A stretch of 64,000 nucleotides of DNA from Nyssa sinensis (lineage: Eukaryota > Streptophyta > Magnoliopsida > Cornales > Nyssaceae): assembly GCA_008638375.1 (NCBI GenBank), contig CM018038.1, positions 34,338,169 to 34,402,168 on the forward strand, given 5' to 3'. Shown piece after piece: positions 38,630 to 49,341 of the stretch. The notes beneath the pieces are model-generated. The model was not told the DNA's origin and ran no database searches. It saw only the letters and a program-made list of their open reading frames with translations. The position numbers and the translations under genes are program-made. The first letter of the stretch is position 1. Each line of letters opens with the position of its first letter.

Positions 38630-39690
38630 GTGGTTCATACACGAAGTACGCTAATGGAAATAGGTCGATTGGACAGAGTTGAGGGCATCCTAGATAAAAT
38701 TAGGGAGGCTATGCCAAAAGCCCAAGGAGGTGGAACTAAACGAGGTAGGCAGGACCACCCCGAAAATCATATAGGCCACCAAGGAAACAATCGAGATCAG
38801 TCGTATCCTTACAAATGGTTTCAAGATCTGAAACTGCCTACATTTGATGGAACTAGGGACTCTACCCTAGCTGAGGAATGGTTGCTAGAGATGAATCATA
38901 TCTCCGAATCATACCTTGCACCAAGGAACAGAAGATGGCTTATGCAGCATATATGTTTAAGGGAGCTGCCCACAAATGGTGGTTATTAGAAGAGTCGCGG
39001 AAGCCCAACATGAATTGGCAACGCTTTACTAAAGTTTTCAATGACAATTAATTTCTACAAGAGGTCAAGGATTAGAAAGTCATTGGGTTCCTAGTCCTGC
39101 AACAGGGCTACATGACAGTGAAGGAATATGAGACCAAGTTTACTCCAAATGTTATCGACACTAAGAGTCTAAAGGCCTGAAACTTCGAGTGTGGTTTGAG
39201 GTAGGCTATTAAGGATAGGGTCAGACCCCAACGATTGTCCACCTATAATGACATTGTGGCAACCGCTAAGATTGTTGAACGCGATGGAGAAGAGTTTTCC
39301 AAAAGAAAGGGAAATCAGAGATCGAGAGGAAGTCGAGATAAAGGACGAGGATCCTCATTTTTTCAAGCCAGGTGTCGGGTCACGCAATACTAGATGAGGA
39401 TCTAATCGAGGGAATGTCATCCATAACAGTAGGGGTGCAACCAAATGCCCAAATTTCTAAAAGATTCATAAGGGACAATGTCATAGGAGTATTAACGCTT
39501 GTTTTAGTTGTGGGCAGACTTATAATTACGTGAAGGATTGTCCCAAAGGTAGCAAGGTTGTGGCTAGCTCAGCCCCGATGGTATCAGCTTCTATGGCGAA
39601 ACCCCAAGAAAGGAGTAAAGGAGCAAGGAAGGATCAACAATGCTCAAGAAGGGTTTTCTCAATAATACCTAGAGATGTTCAAGCCACTAC
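38630..39690 (+). pseudogene. Ty3/gypsy gag of the decayed element
   Basis: The N-terminal part 38630-38989 contains WFQDLKLPTFDG and AEEWLLEMNHI. After a frameshift near 38930 the frame continues with MAYAAYMFKGAAHKWW and GYMTVKEYETKF, characteristic of retrotransposon gag, with several stops. The zinc knuckle CFSCGQTYNYVKDC (39500-39541) has N at the histidine position. Its neighbours are the LTR upstream and protease and reverse transcriptase downstream. Confidence 0.8.
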
Positions 39691-39699
39691 CTAAATAGT

Positions 39700-42600
39700 C
39701 GTAGGTACCCTTTCCATTTTCTCAGAACCGACATATGTTCTATTTGATATTGGTTCTACTCATTCATTCATATCTCCCAAATTTTTTGCCAAGTTGAACT
39801 CAAAGTCCGAACCCCTAAATTACTCGCTAATTGTTTCAATCCCTTTAAGAAAATCACTATTGGGAACCATAGTGCAAAAATCATGTGAGATAGGAATCAA
39901 TGACCCCCAGCTAGTTGTCGATTGATACCTTTGGAAATTTGTGGGTTTGACATAATTCTCGGTATTGATTGGCTAATTGCAAATCACGCTACCATCAATT
40001 TTGTAGCCAAGAGGGTCCTTATTCAAAACCCTGGAAAACCGAGCCTTATATTTGAGGGAACGAGAGTAACCTCTTTGCCCTATTTTGTTTCTTCCATTCA
40101 AGCCAGATGCCTATTTCGCAAGGGTTGTCATGGTTACTTGTGCAGTGCCCTTGACACCCGCTCACAAAAACCCACTTTAGATCATATTTCAATTGTAAAA
40201 GAATTCTTTGATGTGTTTTTGGATGACTTGCCTAGAATGCCCGTTGACCGAGAAATTGAATTTAGTATCGATATACTTTCTCGCACTACATGTATTTCCA
40301 AAACCCCATATCGAATAACACTAGTAAAGCTAAAGGAACTGAAAATACAACTACAAGACTTACTAGATAAGGGTTTTATATGACCCAGCTCATCACTATG
40401 GGGTGCACCAGTATTGTTTGTAAAGAAGAAAGATGGGACCATGAGATTATGCATCGACTACCGAGAGTTGAATAAAGTCACTGTAAAAAACAAGTACCCT
40501 CTACCAAGGGTAGATGACTAATTTGACCAATTGAAGGGAACGCAAGTCTTCTCAAAGATTGATTTGAGGTCGGGGTACCATCAATTGAAAATCAAGGCTA
40601 CAGATGTAGAAAAGATAGCGTTCAGAACTCACTATGGGCATTTTGAGTTCCTAGTGATGCCTTTTGGGGTAAAAAATGCCCCAGCCACATTCATGGACTT
40701 GATGAGTAGGGTTTTCAAGCCATATTTGGATGACTTTGTAATCATATTCATCGATGACATCTTAGTCTACTTTAAGAGCCTAGAGGAACACGAGGTGTAT
40801 TTGAGGAAAGTTTTACAAAAGCTGTAGGAGAAGTAGTTGTACACTAACTTAAAGAAGTGTGAGTTTTGGCTTCCTAACATTTCATTTCTAGGACATGTGA
40901 TCTCCGAGGATGGGATCTCAATGGATTCGCAAAAATAGAAGCAATTGTAAATTGGCCTTGGCCGAGTAGTGTCATAGAAATCTGCAGTTTCATGGTATTA
41001 GCAGGCTATTATCGTAGGTTCGTCAAGGACTTTTCTAAGATAGAAGCGCCAATCACCTAATTGACTCATAAAAATGTTCCTTTTGTGTGGTCAGAAAAAA
41101 GGAAAAAAAGCTTCCAAGAGCTAAAGAACCATTTAGTGTCAGCACCGATCCCGATGGTGCCAAAAGGGACAGAAGGCTTTGTGATATATAGTAACGCATC
41201 ATATAAAGACTTAGGGTGTGTTCTACTGAAAAAGGACAAGGTAGTAGCTTATGCCTCGTGACAACTAAAGCCACAGGAGAAGAATTACCAGACTCACAAC
41301 CTCGAGCTCGCAGTAATTATGTTTGCGCTAAATATTTGGAAGCATTACTTCTATGGAGCAACATGCAAAATCTTTACAGACCATAAAAACCTTAAGTATT
41401 TGTTTACATAAAGAGAGCTTAATATGCGGCAACGCCAGTAACTGGAACTAATTAAGGACTATGAGCTCAGCATATAGTATCACTCGGGAATGGCTAATGT
41501 GGTAGCAGACACTCTCAGTAGAAAGTCATCAGGAAGTCTTGCTTATATGTTGACAGCACAACGGGAGTTGTTAAGGGAATTGGAAAAAATAGAAATAGAA
41601 ATACTTCTGCCAGACTCAGAAGCACCACTTGCCAATGTGATAGTGAGGCTAGGAATAGTGGAAAAGATTAAAGAACTATAGGACCAAGATAAGAAGTTAG
41701 CTAAACTTCGTGAGGATGCTGAAGTAGGAAAGAACCCAGATTTTTCTATTTGGGATGGAATGTTACGTTTTTGAGACAAAATTTGCATGCCAAATGTACC
41801 CGAAATCAGGAAGGAAATTTTTGATGAAGTGCATAACACAAAGTTTTCCATACACCCTAGTAACACCAAAATGTACCACAATGTCTGAAGCACTTATTAG
41901 TGGTTAGGAATGAAGAGGGACATCACCGAGTACATAGCATAATGTGTCAAATGCCAACAAGTTAAAGTCGAGCATCAAAAGCCTAGTGGACTCTTGCAAC
42001 CACTTCCAATACCTGAGTGAAAATGGAAGCACATTACGATGGATTTTGTGTCAAGATTGCCCAAGACTCCATATGGGAGAGACTCTATATGGGTAATCGT
42101 GGACAGACTGACCAAGACAACTCACTTCCTTCAACCAAGATGACCTAGACACTAGAACGATTAGCAGCATTGAACATTCAAGAAATTATTCGTTTGCATG
42201 GGGTCCCAATCTCAATAGTGTCCGACCGAGACCCAAGGTTCGTGTCACGATTTTGGGATAGCTTACAAAAAGCAATGGGCACAAAACTAAAGCTCAGTAC
42301 TGCCTACCACTCGAGACTAATGGGCAGTCCGAACAGACAATTCAAACTTTAGAAGATATGCTACGCTTTTGTGTCATAGACTTCAAAGGAAGTTGGGAGG
42401 AATAATTACCACTCGTGGAATTCACGTACAACAATAGCTATCAGTCTAGCATAAGCATGACACCATATGAGTCACTATATGGCAGGAAGTGTAAATCACC
42501 ACTATGTTGGATGGAAGTGGGGGAAAGGAAATTACTCGGCCAAGAAATAGTAAAGAAGACAACATAAAAAATTCGGGTAATCAAACAACGCCTACTAGAA

Positions 42601-42791
42601 ACTCAAAGTCGCCAGAAGAGTTATGCCAACGTTCGAAGAAGAGAATTGGAATTTATAGTGGGAGATCGTGTGTTTTTTAAAGTGTCACCTATGAAGGACG
42701 TGATGAGATTTGGGAAAAAGGAAAATTTAGAGCCTCATTATATCGAGCCATTTGAAATCACAGAACAAGTTGGACTAGTGGCATACAAACT
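39700..42791 (+). pseudogene. Ty3/gypsy pol (PR-RT-RNase H-IN), multiply broken
   Basis: Domain order is PR-RT-RH-IN, as in Ty3/gypsy. Protease: FDIGSTHSF, with I in the D-T/S-G triad (GAT at 39746). Reverse transcriptase: [24 protein letters not shown], and an intact FIDDILVY (from 40747). RNase H: IYSNAS, where the usual catalytic D is N; then YHSGMANVVADTLSRKS. Integrase: CVKCQQVKVEHQKPSG, MDFVSRLP and VSDRDPRF; the glutamate region lies in another frame near 42325. Stops occur at 40381, 40519 and many later positions. The integrase C-terminus is cut short at 'VAYKL', where the 3' LTR starts at once, so no chromodomain is present. Confidence 0.85.
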
Positions 42792-43914
42792 TGTTACATG
42801 ATGCCCAATTAAGTGAAGCAATTACCGATAATAACAATTATCATAAGTTAATTTGCTTCTCTAACCATGGACAACACTAATTAAGACTAGTGACCCGTAA
42901 ATACGAAGGCAAAGGTATAGATAATGAAAACAACTAATTCTAAATTAGAGACGACCAATTAAAGAATGCAAATTAATGTCAAGGTCATAACTTGATAACA
43001 AGCTATGACTAGTGTTAATCGAGGATTAACACACGAGTAAATATGAAAAATTAGTGCACGAAGTGCACTTGAGCGAGGTTAATGCGATACGTGAACAAAG
43101 CGAATTTAATTAGGAATTTTTTGATAAATATAATAGATTTTTGGTATAATTAAGACACGATAAAATATACCAAAACAAGACTTATAATGTATAGATGAAG
43201 CGTGTAAAAAATCAAAAATATTGCGAGAATTCTAAGAGATTTTTAGGAAATTTAAAATTTAATTTTGGGAATTCAAGAAATGCACTAAAAATGCCATACA
43301 AGGCATAAAAAGAGAAGAGAGAAGGAAAAAGGGGCAAAATGCTCCCAGCAAGACTTGAACCTTGCACTTGTGCAAGGAAAAGAATAAGTCTCTATAAAGA
43401 AAGCTAACTAGGCTACAAGCACTTTTGTGCTATATATCCCATAAGAAATGTATATAACCCATATAAATCTACAAGCCTACATGCTCAAAAGCTGAGGTGT
43501 CAACACCCCATTGGACCCTCACCCACCCAATCAAATTTCATGCAAAATATGATTATATATATGTATGTATGTTGTGTGTGTGAGAAAAAAATCAGAAGTG
43601 TGTGCATGTGTGTGTGTGTGTGTGGATAGAGAGAAAGAGAGAGAATTGTAGAGAAAAAGGGAAAATCTAGAGAGCTGAGAAGAAGAAGAAGAATGAAGGG
43701 ACTAGGTTGGCATACTCTGCATGCATGGCTTGGAACTGAACCAAGAAGGGAGAAGGAAGAGGAAGACAGAAAGAAAATCAGGTAATTCTTCCTCTAAAAC
43801 TTTCCATGCATAAGCTTCAATACGATCTGTTTATAGAGCATAAATATAATTCTAGATTAATATTCAAGATCCTAGAGCTAAAAACAGAATAAAATAGAGC
43901 CAAAATAGTAGAAA
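42792..43914 (+). mobile_element. Shared B-type LTR, left half (interrupted)
   Basis: It starts TGTTACATGATGCCC and closely follows the LTR start at 60367-60605. Its homology with the minus-strand LTR (reverse complement of 26740-27200) stops at 'ccaaaatagtagaaaa' (43914), where the Tat-type element begins. The right half resumes at 55799. Against that copy, roughly 400 bp expected at the break are missing. Confidence 0.75.
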
Positions 43915-43918
43915 AACA

Positions 43919-43943
43919 GTCGTTCCCACAGACGGCGCCAAAC
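43919..43943 (-). other. Extra primer-binding-site copy outside the 3' LTR
   Basis: On the minus strand, TTTGGCGCCGTCTGTGGGAACGACTG follows the 3' LTR, a near-perfect copy of the sequence that follows the 5' LTR (55099-55124). In a normal single insertion, host DNA should follow here. Confidence 0.85.
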
Positions 43944-44617
43944 TGATGCTGCACTTTTTGACTCGCAACACGTGAGGGCTCCGTGACCTGTAGAACACTC
44001 AGAAAGATGATCAGAGGACCACCGGATTGGCTCCGGCGGTAGCCGCTCCGATGCTTAAGTAAGTAAGGGAATTGAAAGACTGTATTGAAAGTCAAAGAAT
44101 GAGCATAATAATCTAAAGCGTACCTCTAGGGTTTAATATATAAGCCGTGGTTCTCCTAATTTTGATTAGGTTTTGCCGCCACGAATATCGGGATTTGATC
44201 ATCGGAGATTTGCAGTTACCTTGTGGAGCATTGAATCGTAGATGGAGATAATCATGGATAGTAGTTTCCGTGTTGAAGGTTGTTTCCTTATTCCCCGCTT
44301 ATCGGCTGTTAAGGAAACCATATATGCAGTGTCGAATAAATATTGTCCAGAACAGGAGGTCTGGAAGATGTACATGAGAATATCCTGAATGCTTCATCTG
44401 CACTGTATGACCGAGTTTATCGGTTCTGAATGATATATAAATAAGAATGCCCCGAAGGCTTATGGCTGTTCTGTATGACAGACATATATGAGAATACCCC
44501 GAAGGCTTGTAGCTGTTCTGTATGACCGAAATATATGAGCTCTGTAGGATCGAGATTTGTTAATCTGATGGGCACACGTGTCTCAAACTGATTAGTGTGT
44601 CTGTTTATGGTATATCA
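43944..44617 (-). repeat. 3' LTR of the Tat-type element (674 bp)
   Basis: Termini on the plus strand are TGATGCTGCAC and GGTATATCA, i.e. TGAT...ATCA. It has the same length as the partner LTR (55125-55798); seven differences were counted by eye, all transitions. Internal short repeats 'gaatgccccgaaggctt' and 'gaataccccgaaggctt' occur at about 44445-44510. Confidence 0.92.
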
Positions 44618-44642
44618 GCTACTCCCCCCCCCCCCCCGAGCC
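44618..44642 (-). other. Polypurine tract
   Basis: On the minus strand a run of about 14 G within CTCG...GAGTAGC directly precedes the 3' LTR start TGATATACC. This is the expected position for priming plus-strand synthesis. Confidence 0.8.
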
Positions 44643-44824
44643 CTTGTCAAAAGCTAGGGTTTTAACTAGGGTTGAGGGTTTTGTGAAGAGTCATACGGTT
44701 TGCCTTCCCATTTCTCAAGACGCCGGTTTAACGCGTCATTTATTGCGCAGCCGATACTTGAGAACTCATCATTACTCTCAACCGTTGTGTCGGCTCGTCT
44801 TGGAAAGCTCATATCTCGAATGTG

Positions 44825-44831
44825 TATATAG
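44825..44831 (+). promoter_or_regulatory. TATA-like box for the antisense gene
   Basis: TATATAG lies 171 bp upstream of ATG 45002, in a promoter-like stretch containing 'catttattgc' and 'aaccgttgtg'. Similar motifs recur at 47454-47530 ahead of another TATA box, so the promoter region appears duplicated. Function is inferred. Confidence 0.5.
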
Positions 44832-45001
44832 AGAGAGGGAAAGGCCTTTCATACCTTTCTTTTGTATTTACTTCTACAGTACCAGACCGCCATTTGACAT
44901 ATCTTGGAGTTTTGGAGGATCTCCGGTGTTCATAACCTTTTCTTGATCTCAGGTTCGACTTTTAGTCCCTTTCTTCATTCCATCTCTTTCTCTTGTTCGT
45001 C

Positions 45002-46909
45002 ATGTCTGGCTTAGAATCACATTCTGGTTTGGGGAGTCCTTCTGAGACTGATCCTCAAATGCAATTAGTGAATGTTGATGAAAATAGAATGGTAGTTCCT
45101 CCCTCTAGTCCGGGGGTCAGGATTGTCGATGCTTTTGATGATCCCCCGAACAGGGCCGGCGAGACCTCTGGTCGGTCTGGTCGCAGAGAAGAGGGTGAGA
45201 GTGTAATTACTGAAAGTATGTTGAAGGAGTTATGGGCGAAGTTCAAACTTCCCAAAAATGTTACTTTTAGGGTCCCAGATTCTCAAGATCGCCCGGGCGA
45301 TGTTAGAGATGGAGAAATCTGTGCCTATCTGGCCTGGTTTGAACTGGGTCTTACACTCCCCTTTCCTGATATAATAAAACAATTCTTTTGTTGGTTTGAT
45401 CTGTGCCCCGCAAACCTGAACCTTAACAGTTGGAGACATCTGTTGAGCTTTATCATATTAAGGCATATGAATAATGTAGAGGTGTCCCTTGACCTGATCC
45501 GTAGCAATATGGATCTAAAACTTCAAAAGGCGGAAGGCCTTTATTATATGTCTTTTGATAGTGGGTTCAGACCCCTTACTTCCGTGCCCTCCTCCAACAA
45601 GACCTGGAAGAAATGGTACTTCTTTATTAAAGGAGGATGGGAATTCAAGAACTTCGAGGGTCAACCTTCCACATTCCCTCGAACCATTGGGCCAAGGGGT
45701 GAGGTTTAACTTTTCCGTGACTGCGTTGACTCTGTTTTGTTTGCCAATTTGTTGAACTGATCAATTTCTGTGCTTGCTTTGCAGTTAAGAGTGCGTGGAA
45801 GAGACCAGATTTCTCTCCCGCGATTCAGAAGCAGTATAAGAAGCTTTTGAAGCCCAGCATTAGGGATCATTCTTCCATTGTCAATCCTGATAAATTAATG
45901 GCTGCCAGGGGTAGTGTCGAGGAGATTGCTGATAATGTGATGGCTCAGTGGGAGTCCGGGCTATCACCGCCTGTGGTGAGGGAGGCTTCTTCTCCAGTGG
46001 TCCCTTCCGTTCCGAAGAAGCGGAGGCTGATTTCGTCTTCTCCCGGGCCTGCTGAAAGGGAGGAAGAGGCTCCCGTCCCTATCATGGTGGTTCCTCCAAT
46101 CCCGTCTCGTCAAGCGGGTAAGGAGGCACCATCATCAGTGGCTCCTGATGTTGCTAGTCAGGGGGCCAAGAAGATTCTGAGTGAGTTCTGGGCCAAAGGC
46201 TCAGTTAAAATTAAGCCTCAGGCGTCTGGGAAGCTTCTTGCTGACTTGACTGCTCTTCAGGTTAAGGTGAGCTCGTCAGGCCCATACTTCTCTTACCTTT
46301 AAGCGTTTCTACTGGTGTTTGAATTGTTTTCTTTGTGTTATGCAGACCTTGCATACCCTTTCTGCTTTGGTGGAGGTTTCTCCATCTGTGGAGGAGCTTG
46401 ACCAACTTAGGGCCAATCTGGATGAACTGGGACTCCAGTTGGGTACTGCTCGGTCGGAGGCTCATGACTCTGCGGAGAAGTTGAAGGAGTGTCAGAACTC
46501 CTTGACTGTGATGGAGTCGGAGAGGAACCTTGCCGTTGAGCGGGCGAGGAGGTTGCAGGTGGAGGTGAACGGCTTGTGGTACCAGCACCGTAGACAGCTC
46601 GATGAAGCCGTGGAGCAGGCACTGATGGACAATGAGGATGAGATGAGGTCGAAGATGGAAGGAATGGCCCATCGCTTGATTACGTTTGGGTTTAATAACT
46701 TCCGCTCTCGTCTTCTTGCCAAGTTTCCTGACCTAGATGTCTCCTTTATTGTGCCGCCTGGATCTGAACCTCCAGAGGTCAACCAGGACGAAGTGGCTGA
46801 TGTCCTCCCGGCCGATCCTACGGAAGTGGTTGCACCGACTGAGGTGGTTGATCCTGCACCTGCCGAACCTTCTCCTGTCGTTGATCCTGTTCCTGCTGAT
46901 CAGGCTTAG
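45002..46909 (+). CDS. Additional antisense ORF of the Tat element (putative gypsy-type transposon protein)
   Basis: Predicted exons: 45002-45698, 45785-46266, 46346-46909. Donors are GGG|GTGAGG and AAG|GTGAGC; both acceptors end GCAG. The join is in frame and gives 580 aa without a stop. Residues about 68-215 (ITESMLKELWAKFKLP... to KTWKKWYFFIK) resemble the plant family annotated 'putative gypsy type transposon' (Transposase_28, PF04195). PKKRR at 309-313 is a possible nuclear signal. Residues about 400-500 look like a coiled coil (VEELDQLRANLDEL...). The tail is acidic and proline/valine-rich with PTEVV-type repeats. Family knowledge: Tat elements often carry extra ORFs, some antisense and spliced; their role is unknown. 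The start chosen is the first ATG in frame. The strand is opposite to gag-pol. Confidence 0.75.
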
Positions 46910-47435
46910 GATCTATATTTTGTTATCTTTCAATGTACTTGAGACATACATTTGTTTAGTGGAACAGTCTTTTGGTTAATGCTCGCCTCTTTGGTTATAT
47001 TGTTCTGTAGCATTTGTGCGTATCTTTGAGTTTTGTGGCTCTGTAGTGCCTTAACATGTAGTTGATGGTAATAATCGTTGCAAGTTGCATTGCTCTGGAG
47101 TTTAGTGTATACCAGATCAGATTTTCCTCTGCAGGAAGCTGTGTTCCGAACTTCTTTACTTGCCTTAGGTCAGTAATTGGAGACTTCTTTTTTTGAAGTA
47201 TTTCAAAGCTGACCGTTCTGAATTCGGGGACATGATAATAAGTGGATACCTTTGTGGTTGTAGTTTGGTTGATCAGATCTTCTGCCTCCAGATCTGTTAG
47301 AAATCAAGAAACGTCATAGTTGATGGACCTCTGTTGTCCACGTGGCCTTGTAAGTGTTAATGACATGGAGAAACCGTCACGTCACATTCATGGGAAAGTT
47401 TAAAAGCCTGTTTATTACGTGTATGGCCCTGCCTT
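46910..47435. other. Non-coding spacer between the antisense units
   Basis: T-rich sequence downstream of the antisense gene. No AATAAA is obvious directly after the stop. No gene recognised. Confidence 0.5.
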
Positions 47436-47560
47436 TTGTTTCTCCCGAGAAGGTGGTTTAATACTCCATTTATTGCACCTTCGCCGTTTGGGATTTCGAA
47501 GCTAGCACTTCGCTTAACCGTTGTGACGGTTCAACTGGGTGGCCTTTGGTCTTCCAGTGT

Positions 47561-47572
47561 CTATATATATGG
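47561..47572 (+). promoter_or_regulatory. TATA-like box of a second antisense unit
   Basis: CTATATATATGG follows a stretch (47454-47530) that shares 'ggtttaa', 'catttattgc' and 'aaccgttgtg' with the region upstream of the first antisense gene. Confidence 0.5.
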
Positions 47573-47639
47573 AAACAAGGGCATATGGTTGTGCTCAACC
47601 CTTCTGGTCCCCGAATTGTTTGTAAGAGAGGTTTTTATA

Positions 47640-48427
47640 TGCTGCCGGAGTTCTTCCACTCGTTCGGAGATGATGAATGATTCCTTGCCTGAGTTGGGAA
47701 TAATTAAACTGTGGCCAAAAGTTAACCCTCCCCTATTTTCAGTCTCCAAGGAAGGATTGAAGGAGGCACAAGTCTTCTTGTTTCCTCCGATATCTAGTTG
47801 AGATTCCTCCGATTGGTGGTGGTCCCTCCCTGATTCAACCGAGGCCTGGAGCGTTGGTGATGAAGACGAAGGTGAGTTGCCTCCTCTTCCTTACGCCCTG
47901 TTAGAGACCCTTGCTCCAAGTGGCTGGGGTGAAACAGACGGTGTGAAGAAGAAGATTGAAGGTGGGTTGCCTCCTCCCGCTTATAACTTGGCAGTGACAA
48001 CTGCTCTGAGGGAGATGAATGGGAGCCGCCTCCTCCCCTTTGTGACTTGGCAGGAACCCTTGCTTTAATTGGCTGGGGCATTATGCCGATTACAAAGGTG
48101 GAGAACGAAAAGTCTTCTGAGGCTCAGAGCCCTCATCATCCGTTGGTCATGGGACCAGTGATAGTGATGATGAAATGGCCTGGGCACTACTTGATGCAGA
48201 CTGGGGTTCAGGGTTCCTTCCTTTCAAATGGAGCCGATGAAGGCGGTTTTGAAGGTTTTGGATCTTGTGCCCCTTTATCATCCCAGGAGAAGAGCCATTA
48301 TGTTGCCAAGCGTAGCTTCTGTAATAGCTTCTGTAGCAGCTTCTGTAATAGCTTCTGTAGTAGCTTCTGTAATAGCTTCTGTAGTAGTGTCTTTGTACTG
48401 ATGTAAATCTTTTAAGTTATCAATAAA
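47640..48427 (+). other. Possible second antisense transcription unit
   Basis: Between the TATA-like box (47561) and an AATAAA (48422-48427) lie several short open frames: 47670-47801 from an ATG, about 47877-48068, and about 48047-48406. None is long or recognisable. The middle contains three degenerate copies of a segment starting GGTGRGTTGCCTCCTC (47871, 47958, about 48018). The last frame ends in SFCN/SFCS repeats. Splicing could join them, but no confident model was found. Confidence 0.35.
48314..48385 (+). repeat. 12-bp tandem repeat, six units
   Basis: Units AGCTTCTGTAAT and AGCTTCTGTAGC/T alternate six times, so the larger period is 24 bp. Read in one frame they encode alternating SFCN and SFCS. 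Confidence 0.92.
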
Positions 48428-48716
48428 GTTGAATTTCTTCTTCTCGGATCTGATATTTTCTGTGAATGTGCTCTTTTGAAACTTAAGCACCTTCTAATGC
48501 ATTGCCGGTTGTTCTGAGAATAAATCAAAAACTTAGAAAAATGCCAGAATCGAAGTACTTCACCTTTGGTTAAAACCATGGTACTGGTTTGTTTGACAGA
48601 TAAGCCAAATAATGTAAGTGTCAGATCCGAGGTATTCCGTTCTAGGAAACTTTAGTTGACAGGTGCTCGGAACTTCTGCCTTTGGATAGACTGGATCACA
48701 GAATCCGCTAGTTGAA

Positions 48717-49306
48717 GATGGACCAGGCTCGGAAGGCCTGTGCATTAAAGTAGTCTAGGCTCGATAGGCCTGCATATTTTATGAACCAAGTATTTAAGAT
48801 CTGTATAGCATGGACCAGACTCTGAAGGTCTGTGCACTATAGATGGACCAAGTCGTGAAACTTGTGCATTAATATATGGACCAAGCCATAAGACTTGTGC
48901 ATTAATAGATGGACCAGGCTCTGAAGGCTTGTGCATTGATCGATGGACCGAGTGGACACTCGTACATGATGGACCAGGCTCTGGAGACCTGTGCATTAAT
49001 AGATGGACCAGGCTCTGAAGGCCTGTGCATTAATATATGGACCAAGTCATAAGACTTGTGCATTAATAGATGGACCAGGCTCTGAAGACCTGTGCATTAA
49101 TAGATGGACCAGGCTCTGGAGGCCTGTGCATTAATAGATGGACCAGGCTCTGAAGGCCTATGCATTAATAGATGGACCAGGCTCTGGAGGCCTGTGCATT
49201 AATAGATGGACCAGGCTCTGAAGACCTGTGCATTAATAGATGGACCAGGCTCTGAAGGCCTGTGCATTAATAGATGGACCAGGCTCTGGAGGCCTGTGCA
49301 TTAATA
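48717..49306 (-). repeat. 34-bp minisatellite of the Tat element
   Basis: About 17 units with plus-strand consensus GATGGACCAGGCTCTGRA followed by GGCCTGTGCATTAATA. The left end is degenerate (33-34 bp and partial units) and the right end is very regular: ten units, several alternating GAAGGCC and GGAGGCC, suggesting 68-bp dimers. Each unit contains a short hairpin-forming pair CAGGC/GCCTG. It lies just after the end of pol, the region known to be hypervariable in Tat/Ogre elements. Confidence 0.92.
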
Positions 49307-49341
49307 GATGAACAGTTTTAAGGAGGTAAAAGAAAAAATCT

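Noticed and set aside
46262..46782. Minus-strand open frames opposite the third exon of the antisense gene
   Set aside because: They are shadows; the plus frame has splice sites, a coiled coil and family resemblance.
48717..49306. Regular short repeats resembling a CRISPR array
   Set aside because: Units are contiguous 34-bp repeats with no unique spacers, lie in a plant retrotransposon, and have no cas genes nearby.
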